Part shown: piece by piece, positions 41,601-53,200 of the stretch
How positions within the stretch are numbered: position 1 is the first letter of the stretch
Layout: each line of letters opens with the position of its first letter
From: Paguma larvata
Lineage: Eukaryota > Chordata > Mammalia > Carnivora > Viverridae
Length of the DNA: 64,000 nt
Assembly (NCBI GenBank): GCA_030068075.1
Contig: CM057825.1
Coordinates: 127,246,739-127,310,738, forward strand
Reading direction: 5' to 3'
Notes under the pieces: model-generated
Told to the model about the DNA's origin: nothing
The model's database searches: none
What the model saw: the letters and a program-made list of their open reading frames with translations, nothing else
Program-made: the position numbers and the translations under genes

Positions 41601-44600
41601 TCTTTATCCATATACATATATCATATATATATAATGGAATATTACCCAGCCATTAAAAGAATGAAATCTTGCCATTTGCAATGATGTGGGTGGATCTAGA
41701 ATGTATTATGTTAAGTGAAATAAGTCAGCCAGAGAAAGACAAATAACATATAATATCACTCATATGTGGAATTTAATAAACAAAACAGATGAACATATAG
41801 TAAGGGGGAAAAAAGAAGAGGATAGAGGGAAATAAGCCACAAGAGACTTTTAACGACAGAGAAGAAACTGAGGGTTAATGGAGGGAAGTGGGTCTGGGAT
41901 AGGCTAAATGGATGATAAGTATTAAGGAGAGCACTTGCTGTAATGAGCACTGGGTGTTGTATGTAAATGAGGAGTGACTGAATTCTACTGCTGAAGGCAA
42001 TATTGAACCATATGATGTTAACTAACTAAAACTTAAAAAGAAATGACCCTAGGATATTGCCCAGGTTTCTATCATGAGCCCGTGAATGGGTGAAAGTTCC
42101 ACTTGCCATTATAGTAAATACAGGACAGCAGTGTGTTTGGAAGAGGCTATGTTGAGTGTAACATGTCTGTGACACATCCAAATGAGAGAACATCTAATAG
42201 GCAGTTGGAATCTATGAATTGATATAGAGATACGAATTTGGGACTCATCAAGTACATTGGGCTGAATCCTGAGGACTTTTATTTTAATGTTTTATTTTTA
42301 TTTTTGAGAGAGAGCACGAGTTGGGAAGGGGCAGAGAGAGGGAGACAGAGAATCTGAAGCAGGCTCTGCACTGTCAGCCCAAAGGCCCACATGTGGCTCT
42401 GTCCCACCAACATGAGATCATGACCTGAGCCAAAGTCCAACATTCAACTGACTAATCCAGCCAGGTGCCCCTGAATTCTAAGGATTATTAACATTTCTAA
42501 GACATGGAGAAAGAATAACTAGAGAAAAATGGACAGAATTAGTGAAATAGGAGGAAAATCTGGATAAAGTTCTATTATGCAATCCAATGAAGAGAAAATT
42601 TCTTTTTTTTTTTTAACTTTTTTTAAATGTTTATTTACTTTTGAGAGAGACAGAGTGCAAGAGGGGGAGGAGACATAGAGAGACAGGGAAACACAGAATC
42701 TGAAGCAGGCTCCAGGCTCTGAGCTGTCAGCACAGAGCCCTATGCAAGGCTCGAACTCGCGAGAGCTGTGAGATCATGACCTGAGCCCAAGACGGATGCT
42801 TAACCAACTGAGCCACTCAGGCACCCCAGAAAATTTCAAGAAGGAAATTAAACAGAAATGCTAGGCAAGGTAGACCTTCAGGTATATATCAGGTATATAT
42901 CCACTGGCCATGGCTGAAACAGAGAAAGCATTTGACAAAATACAGCATCCTTTCTTTATAAAAACACTCAAGAAAATAGAGATAGAAGGATCATACCTCA
43001 AGATCACAAAGACCATATACAAAAGACCCACCACTAATATTATCCTCAATAGGGAAACACTGAGAGACTTCCCCCTAAGGTCAGGAACACGACAGAGGTC
43101 CACTCTCACCAATGTTATTCAACATAGTGTTGGAAGTTCTAGCCTCAGCAATCAGACAACACAAAGAAATAAAAGGGATCAGCAAGGAGGAAGTCAAACT
43201 TTCACTCTTCACATGATACTCTATGTGGAAAACCCAAAAGACTTAACAAAAAATCGCTAGAACTGGTAAACGAATTCAGCCAAGTTGCAGGATATAAAAT
43301 CAATGTACAGAAATCAGTTGCATTTCTATACAGCAATAATGAAGCAGCAGTAAGAGAAATCAAAGAATCGATCCCATTTACAATTGCATCAAAAAAAAAA
43401 ACATAAAATAACTAGGAATAAACCTAACCAAAGAGGTGAAAACTATATACACATAAAGAAAGCTTATGAAAGAAATTGAAGAATACAAAAAAAATTGGAA
43501 AAACATCCCATGCTCATGGATTGGAAAAACAAATATTATTAACATGTCAGTACTACCCAAAGTAATCTACATATTCAATGCAATCCCTATCAAAATAACA
43601 CCAACGTTCTTCACAGAGTTAGAACAATCCTAAAATGTGTATGGAACTGGAAAAGACTCTGAATAACCAAAGCAATCTTGAAAAAGAAAACTAAAGCTGG
43701 AGGCATCACAATTCCAGATTTCAAGCTGTATTATAAAGCTGTAATCATCAAGACAGTATGATACTGGCACAAGAACAGACTCAAAGATCAATGGAACAGA
43801 AATGAGAACCCAGAAATGGACCAACAAACATATGGCCAATTAATCTTTGTCAAAGCAGGAAAGAATATTCAATGGAAAAAGACAGTCTCTTCAGCAAATG
43901 GTGTTGGGACTGGACAGCGACATGCAGAAGAATGAACCTGGATCACTTCCTTACCGTACGCAAAAATAAATCCAAATTGAATGAAAGACCTAAATGTAAG
44001 ACAGGAAGCCATCAAAATCCTAGAGGAGAAAGCAGGCAAACACCTCTTTGACCTTGGTCACAGCAACTTCGTGCTTGACAGGTCTCCAGAGCAAGGAAAC
44101 AAAAGCAAAAATGAACTTTTGGGACCTCATCAAGAGAAAAAGCTTCAGCACAGCAAAGGAAACAATTAGCAAAACTAAAAGGCAACCGATGGAATGGGAG
44201 AGAATACTGGCAAAATATATATTGGATAAAGGATTAGTATCCAAAGCCTATAAAGAACTTAGCAAACTCAACACCCAAAAAACAAATAATCCAGTGAAGA
44301 AATGGGCAAAAGACATGAACAGACACTTTTCCAAAGAAGACATCCATATGACTAACAGACACATGAAAAGATGCTCAACATCACTCATCATCTGGGAAAT
44401 ACAAATCAAAACCACAATGAGATACCACCTCACAGCAGTCAGAATGGCTAAAATTAACAACTCGGATAACAACAAGTTGGCAAGGGTTCAGAGAAAGAGG
44501 AAGACTTTTGCACTGCTGGTGGGAAAGCAAACTGGTGCGGCTGCTCTGGAAAACAGTATGCAGGTTTCTCAAAAAATTACAGATAGAACTACCCTACAAT

Positions 44601-47600
44601 CCAGCAATTGCACTACTAGGTATTTATCCAAAGTATAAAGGAGTGCTGATTTGAAGGGGCACATGTACCCAATGTTTATAGCAGCACTATTGACAGTAGC
44701 CAAAGTATGGAAAGAGCCTAAATGCTCATTGACTGATGAATGGATAAAGAAGATGGGGTATGTATACACAATGGAATACTACTCAGCAATGAAAAAGAAT
44801 GAAATCATGCCATTTGCAACAACGTGGATGGAACTAGATTGTATTATGATAAATGAAAAGAAAAGAAAAAGTGTCAGAGAAAGACAAATATATGATTTCA
44901 CTCATGTGGAGTTTATACAAAACAGATGAACATAAGGGAAGGGAAGCAAAAATAATATAAACACGGAAAGGGAAACAGACCATAAGAGACTTTTAAATAC
45001 AGAGAACAAACTGAAGGTTGCTGGTCGGGTGTTGGGTGGGGGGAGGGGCTAAATGGGTGAGAAGCATTAAGGAGGACATTTGTTGGGATGAGCACTGGGT
45101 GTTATATGTAAGTGATGAATCTCTAAATTCTATTCCTGAAATCATTGTTACGCTATATGTTAAGTAACTTGGATTTAACTTTTAAAAAATAAAGAAATAA
45201 AATAAATAAATACCAAAAAAAAATTTAAAAATTTTTCAAAATACAAGAGTCTCATCCTTAATATAAAACAAAGTGGAATTCAAGCCTAAGAGCATCAAAA
45301 GTGACAAAAAAAAGCATTAATACTAAAATGTGACATTTATAATAGAGATAGAAAAGTTATGAATTTTTTATACCAAATGACAGAGAGGCAACCTGTTTAA
45401 GGTAGAAATTATAGGATATATGAGGAAAAAACACCATGTAATACATGAAACGTTTAGTTCTTTTAGTCCAAGATCATGTCACTAGAAAATAAATATGAAC
45501 AAAAAATATGTAAGTGATACAGTCAATATATGATTGATATATATCAAATTCTGTATCCCAAAAAAAATTTCATTTATGAATTTGGCCATTTTATGCATAC
45601 ATTAAAAACATTTCCAAAATATATATACATTCTCTGATTATAATTAAACAAGGAATTAAAAAATCAGAATATGAAAAGTCTTGAAGTTTTGTTTTGTTTT
45701 GTTTTTTAAGTAATCTCTACACCCAATATGGGCTTTGAATTCCCAGCCCCAAGATCAGGAGTCACACACACCACTGACTCAGCCAGCCAGGTGTCCCCTT
45801 CCACTTTGGAAATATAAAAAATCATTTTAGGTAATTCTTGCTTTCAATCAAGACTTACAAAAATTTCTAGAAAATAATAAAACATCATATATCAGAAACT
45901 ATGAGATACAATAAACCACTACTGGGCAAATAACGGATAATCTTATGTACTCATTTCAATAAAAAAGAAAAAGAACTGAAACACTTGTTTTTTAAAACAA
46001 AACTAAATGAATGGAAGTAAAGCATATAAAAATTTCAGTGTAGACAAGTGCGTAAATTGATAAGTAAAAATATAAAGCCAGCTAACCAACAATTAAGTCA
46101 AGACATCTAGAACTTTATAAAACTAAAGAAATGGGTAAACCTACACCCCCCCAAAGAGAAATAAAAGCATTTCAAAGAAATAATAAGATAATGCTGCTAT
46201 AATATTAAAGTGCATTTATCCCTTTGAAATAGTATTTTTCTATTCTGTGGGTAAATACCTCTTAGTGCAATACCAATTGAGGAAACTCTATACTGAAAGG
46301 ATCCCCTTTCTCTACACCCTTGCCAAAACCTGTTGTTTCTTGTGTTGTTGATTTTAGCCATTCTGACAGGCATGAGATGATATATCATTGTAGTTTTGAT
46401 TTTTATTTCTCTGATGATAAGCTATATTAGAGCAGCATTATATACAATGGCCAAATTATGGAAAGAGCTCAAGTGCAGAATGGATGCAGAGCTCAAATGA
46501 TGAATGGATGAAGAAGATGTGATATATATATATATACAATGGAATAATACTCAGCCATAAAAAAGAATGAGATCTTGGGGCGCCTGGGTGACTCAGTTGG
46601 TGAAGTGTCCCACTCCAGCTAAGGTCATGATCTCGCAGTTCATTATATGTAATGCTTACATATAGGTGAGATGATACTGTGTCTGGTTCTGGCTAACTTA
46701 TTTCGCATAGTGCTCTTAAGGTCCGTCCATGTTGTCACAAATGCCAGGATTTCCTTGTTTTTTTATGGCTGAATAATATCTCATTGTATAGATATATCAT
46801 ATTTTCTTTATGCATTCAACCATCAGTGGATTTATGACTGCATGTCTTGGCTATTGTAAATAATGCTGCAATGAACAGCAGATACTCTTTTGAGTTAGTG
46901 CAGATATCTTTTTGAAGTTAGTGTTTGTGTTTCCTTCAGATTAATACCCAGAAGTGGAATTGATGGACCATATGGTAGTTCTATGTTTAATCATGAGTAA
47001 ACTACATACTGTTTTCCATAGTGGCTGCACCAATATGCAGTCCCACCAGCAGTGCACAGGGTTCCCTTTTCTCCACATAATCACGAGTATTTGTTATCTC
47101 TTGCCTTTTTGATAATAGCCATTCTAACATGTGTGAGGTGATGTATCATTGTGGTTTCTGTTTGTATTTGACTGATTATTAGTGATATTGAGCACCTTTT
47201 CATATACCCATTGGTCATCTGGATGTCTTCTTTAGAAAAATGTCTGCTCAGCTCCATTTTTTAATCAGATTGTTTGTTTGCTATTAAATTGCGTAAGTTC
47301 TTTATATATTTTGGATATTAACCTCTTATCAGATACATCATATCCAAATATGGATATGCTTTCATTTTATTGATGGTTTCCAACGCTGTGCAGATGCTTT
47401 TTAGTTTCATATAGTCCGACTTGTTTATTTTTGTATTATTTATGTATATAAAGATACATTATGATATATATCACATAATTCTTACCTGTGAGAATATTGT
47501 CCTGATAGAAGTTACTTGGCCTTTACTGGAAATAAAATCCTATACATTATTTTAATTAATTTAATAGAATAGTTCTTTCCTAATGATATTTGAATAGGCA

Positions 47601-50213
47601 ACTTCGTCTAACAACATTTTGTCTTGGAGGCATAGCACTGATCAATGGGTATGTGTTGAAAATTCCAGTTAGAGATGTTAGTATTCCATCTTACTGCGGT
47701 GGGTTCCAGCTGTAAATATTGTTTAGACTGGAAAAGAAATAATCCTTGTCAGGAGCTCTTTAGATATCAAACCTTCATAGCAACATGGGCTAGAAACCAG
47801 GTTTTCTATCTCATCCATGTAAACTATATGCTCAGTGGAATAGTTGACTTAGATCTATTGCATATGATTTCTCTCTTGATTCAGATTAGGTCAAGAATTG
47901 GCTACTGTCCTCAAGATGACCCCATGCTGAACCATATGACAGGTCAGGAAATGCTTATCATGTATGCCAGGCTGCGAGGGGTCCCTGAGCCAGACATTTA
48001 CAAGTATGTGGAAACCTTTTTGCATGCAGTGCACCTGGAAACAAATGCTAACAACTTTGTCCACATATACAGGTCAGACATTATGCTGTTGCAATTATTA
48101 AGCTGCCTACTGGTGTTTCTATTCTTCAGAATGAACACCTGTAAACTGAACCTGATCCACCTGTCACACAGAGGCAATGACTGCAAAATAGCCTGATGTC
48201 CTGTTAGGGTTCAGATGTCGGGAATAAGGCAGATCCTACTTATATGAAGTTAACCTTTTGCAGACATGAGATGTAGCCTAGCATTTCATAAAAATAGCAC
48301 CTTCATCCCTATCTCTTTATGGTTTTTTATGTCTCTCCAAAACAAAAATATTTTACCAGTAATTATGTTGCGATAAATTACTGAGAGAAAAGTCATTTCA
48401 ATGAAAATGAATTGACATATACATCTAGACTTGGGCCTGCTGCTTTGTGAGTCATAGGAAATCAGCATTCTGTAAACATGAGCTAATTCCTACGAATTAA
48501 TGATATGTGTACCTTTATCTTCTTTCTCCTCCACTTTCTCTTTCTTTGACAATAAAGTGAAGGAAACAAACGTAGATTAAATATTGCTATTGCCCTAATG
48601 GGAAGGTCCTCAATTGTCTTCCTGGATGAGCCATCTACTGGCTTAGACCCAGTAGCCAGGCGCCTGCTCTGGGACACAATTACATGGATGTGTAAAAGTG
48701 GCAAAGCTATCGTCATAACTTCCCACAGGTATGACCCATTGGAAAGCTTGGTTGAGAGTTACAAGAGTATGGGAGGGAATTAGGTGGAGCCAGGAATATA
48801 GGTCAGTGAACTTGTCCAGGTATATGAGCTATATACAGGAGGGACTGTGGGTAAAGGCTGATTCTTGACTGATACCAAGAATCCTCAATTATATTCTGTA
48901 ATCTAAAAACGACAGAAGATAGGAAGTTAAGGAACTGTTCCTAATTGTGTATTTAGGAATTGATTGGTTTGAATTTTACGATCTCTTCTTCCCAAATATG
49001 GTCTTAGTGGTAATTATCTACATTAACTAGCTTTCCTCCTACAGCCGTTAATTTATAATCCTAGCTCTGTTTTGAGATATGGAATTTGCCCTCTGAAAGA
49101 GAGTCTCTTCAACCATATTTCCGTTGTCCCCCTAGCATGGAAGAATGTGAAGCCCTCTGTACCAGGCTGGCCATCATGGTAAAAGGGAGGTTCAAGTGTC
49201 TGGGCAGCCCTCAGTACCTCAAGAAAAAGTTTGGTAATGAATACACTCTGACAGCAAAGATTAAGTTTGAAAACAATGAAGATAAACTAAAGAAGTTCAA
49301 AGAATTCATGGCAGCAACTTTCCCAGGTAATGTAGGCAGGGCCGCCTTGTGACAATTGTGTTAAGTTTTAATGTTGTTCTGCTTCATCTCCTTAAAAATT
49401 AACTTTTTCCCATGAATTGTTTTTTGTTGAACTTTTCTATTAAGCTCCTTTTGGAATAATTTCTCTACGATCTTAGGCATGATTATGCTAAGAAACTTTC
49501 TCAAAATAACAGAGGCTTTCACTAGTCTATTATAGGAATCAACCAGTAAGACAAACCTGTTTGTATATATTCATCTAGAGTTAAATTATTAAGATTAAGT
49601 CTATTTTTTACCCTTGATAATTTCTTAAGGTTTCCTTTTGACCATGTTTCTTCTGCCTTTCCCTGATCCCTAAGGCAAGCAATGCTTATGAAATGCAAGC
49701 TAGAACAGTAAACTCCCTTTATGCCTTTCAAGGAAATAATCCGGATGTGTAACACATAAAAATCAATCTATCTGTTTTTGTGGCTAAATTCATTAAGTGC
49801 TTCTCTGGGCTCATGTACACAGTCATTTACAGCCAGCTCTATTTACTTCTATTCCTACTACTTTATTCTAATCATTAAGCAGAAAGATGGTAAAGAATTT
49901 TTAGTTCTTTAGTCTCCAGCTTGAGTGATCACTCTATCAACAGTGTGGTGGCCAGACAGTCAACATACAAGATTAAAAGCATGCAAGCTATAATGATGAT
50001 AAGGCAATAAATGGTATTGGGCTGCACTGAGGAAGTCACAGTAAGAACAGAGAGGAGAGTAACATTTGGGTGGCTCAGTCGGTTAAGCCACTGACTCTTG
50101 ATTTTGCCTGGGGTCATGATCTCTCAGTTCATGGGTTTGAGCCCCATGGTGGGCTCCATGCTGGCAGTGCAAAGCCTGCTTGGGATTTCCTCTCTCTCTC
50201 TCCCTCTTTCTCC

Positions 50214-50254
<41 letters not shown>

Positions 50255-53200
50255 ATCTGACCCTCCCCCACTCACACACGTACTCTCTCTCTCAAAATAA
50301 AATTTTAAAAAATCTTTAAAAAAAAAAAGAGAATCTCGGTGAGGGGAACATGGTGGAGGAGTAGGGGGCTCCAGTATTTCGCTTGCCCTTTGAACCGGGA
50401 CGACTGAAACCATAGTCTCTCTCAACTCCAAGAATCGGGGGGGAGGGGGGGGAAGGTACTGCAGCTTACAAGGAACGAATTCGAAAACAGACACGGCCCA
50501 GCTAAACCGTGAGTTTAATCTGGGACGGATAAAACGGAATCGGGAAGTTGAGCTGAGGGGAGGGTGAGTGTCTTTGGAGATAGCTGGGAAAGTGCCGATC
50601 AAACAACATCTGAACGAGAGGGCCAGAGCGGGTGAGACCGCTACCATCCAGCCCCTAGATGCAGGGCTTTTGAAGAGAAGTACAGTGGCAAACAGCAGCA
50701 CTACCCGCGCGCTGCTGGGACCACGCCAACCCCGACCCGAGCCGCTGGGACACACGCGCCTCCAGGACTGGCAGCAGGGACCCAGGTAGCCCCAGGCGGC
50801 GCCGCCTGCGGAGCACCTCTAACCCCGACACAATTACAGCCGCGTCACCGTCCAGTGAACCGCACTAGGCTGGCGTCCTGGTGGAGAGAGAACAGAAATA
50901 AAGGGGCGAATGAAGACTCCAGGACTGGTGGCGAGGGACTGGAGAGACACCATTGTTGTCTCACAAGCCAGGAAGTCACCCCAAAAGCCATCCCTGCAGC
51001 AGTGGGGGCGGGACCCGCCTACACCAAACCACGCCCCTCCCAACATATCAGCAGGAGCGACTGATGCCAAGTGGAGATTGCTGCCTGGAGTAACTCCAGT
51101 CATTTTTTCTTTTTTAAATTTATCCCTCCCTTTCTCATTCCTACCCATCCCCATCCCTGAGCTGGTTATCCAGGGTACTGACTGGCTTAAACATTTTTTT
51201 TTTAAACCCACTCTCTCAAGACATGTTCTACAACTTCTTCTGTACTTCCCTATCCCTCTTTCTGGAATAACCAGGCCGCATAAGTTCATCTAGACGACAT
51301 TGATCTCTATTCCTTTTCCCTTGCACCCGTCCTTATTCTGATTTCTCTCAGTCTGGATTAAGCCCTTTAGTCGCTCTACCTGGGCAAAGTCCATTTCCTT
51401 CTTCTCCCCGCACCTGTCATTATTCTTTCTGTATATGCTCTGCCACCAGCACACTACATACCCTGTCCTTAACGTGTAGCTGGTACTTCAGGACATTGCC
51501 CACAGAGAGTCATTTGTTATTCTTTTTTCTGTTGTGAACTGCTTGTCTGGACCATTTGTTCGTACGTTTGAGTATTTCTGTTTTTTGTTTGTCTGTCAGT
51601 CTGTCTTCCTTTCCAGGGCAACTTCAAGAAACAATCCAAAACACATCTAGCCAAAATGACGAAACGGAAGAATTCTCCTCAAAGGAATCTACAAGAAGCA
51701 GTGACAGCTCAAGAATTAATGAAAACAGATATAAGCAACATAACAGAACATGAATATAGAATGATAATCATAAAGCTAATCGCTGGGCTTGAAAAAAGCT
51801 TAGATGAATGCAAGGGGTCCCGCGCAACAGAGTTCAAGGACCTTAAAAACGGTCAGGAAGAATTAAAAAAGACCTTGGAAGAAATACAAGGGAAATTGGA
51901 AGCAGCCACAGCATGGATTGAAGAGGTAGAGGAAAGAGTTAGTGCATTAGAAGATAAAATCATTGAAAAAGAGGAAGCAGATAAAAAGAGAGAGAAGCTG
52001 ATCCAGGAACAGGAAAGGAGAATTCGAGAGCTGAGCCACGCACTCAAACGAAACAATATCCGTATCATAGGAGTTCCAGAGGAAGAAAAGAGAGAGAAAG
52101 GAGTCGAAGGGGTTCTTGAACAAATCATTGCTGAGAACTTCCCCAACATGAGGAAGGAAACGGACATGGAAATCCAAGAGGCACAGAGAACTCCCCTCAG
52201 ACGGAACTTGAATAGACCTTCTGCACAGCACATCATAGTGAAGCTGGCAAAATAAAAAGATAGGGAGAGAATCCTGAAAGCAGCTAGGGACAAAAGAACC
52301 TTAACATACAAAGGCAGACATATAAAGGTAGTAGCAGACTTATCTACAGAAACTTGGCAAGCCAGAAAGGAATGGCAGGTTATCTTCAATGTGATGAGCA
52401 AGAAGGACATGTAACCAAGAATTCTGTATCCGGCTAGCCTGTCATTCACAATAGAAGGAGAGATCAAGGTTTTTCCCAACAAACAAAAACTGAAAGAATT
52501 TATCACAAATAAGCCAGCACTGCAAGAGATCCTGAGGGTCCACTCTATGAAGGAAAGGTTGCAAAGAACACAAACTGCCAGAGACAGCCTTACAAACATG
52601 AAACTTACAGATAATACAGTGACTGTAAGCCCATATTTTTCAATATTAACACTGAATGTAAATGGACTAAATGCGCCAATCAAAAGACACAGGGTAACAG
52701 AATGGATTAAAAAACAAGACCCATCTATTTGCTGCCTTCAAGAAACTCATCTTAAACCTGAAGACACCTTCAGATTGAAAGTGAGAGGATGGAGAACTAT
52801 CTACCATGCTACTGGAAGTCAGAAGAAAGCCGGAGTAGCCACACTTATATCAGACAAATTAGACTTTAAAATGAACGATGTAATAAGAGATGAAGAAGGA
52901 CATTATATAATAGTCTCGGGGACCATCCAGCAGGAAGAGCTAACAATTATAAATATCTATGCGCCGACTTCGGGGGCACCCAAATTTGTAAAACAACTAA
53001 TTACAAACATTAGCAACCTCATCGATAAAAATGTCCTAATAGTAGGGGATCTTAACACTCCACTCTCAGCATTGGATAGATCCACAAAACAGAAAATCAC
53101 CACAGAAACAATGGCCCTGAACGACACATTAGAACAGATGGGCCTCACAGACATATTCAGGGTCCTTCACCCAGAAGCAAAGGAATTTACATTCTTCTCA

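Larger units (their letters stand above)
36695..42045 (+). mobile_element. Old, nearly complete L1, sense, with two nested SINEs
   Basis: About 5.4 kb. A short 5' part, decayed ORF1 (ATG near 37007, stop at about 37133, more stops later), ORF2 from about 37995 (endonuclease 'aaatggactaaatgctccaa'), RT (frames 39707-40057 and 40038-40331), C-terminal region (40764-41290), AT-rich block at 41440-41640 and 3' UTR ('gagcactgggtgttgtatgt') to 42045. The RT core reads FAVD near 40488 instead of FADD, so it cannot be active. SINEs at 38453-38686 and 39279-39490 interrupt it. Confidence 0.88.

Noticed and set aside
47675..47884. Possible extension of ABCA exon 12 upstream
   Set aside because: The frame is open, but has no ABCA similarity, and a good AG acceptor at 47884 fits the phase left by exon 11.
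50129..50755. 208-codon minus-strand frame with RERERER repeats
   Set aside because: It runs through the complement of a (CT)n SINE and the L1 5' UTR. The repeat and composition explain it.
51853..52683. 276-codon open frame on the minus strand
   Set aside because: It lies exactly opposite L1 ORF1/ORF2; the Ser/Phe/Leu-rich composition is the complement of Lys/Glu-rich coding text. A shadow frame, not a gene.
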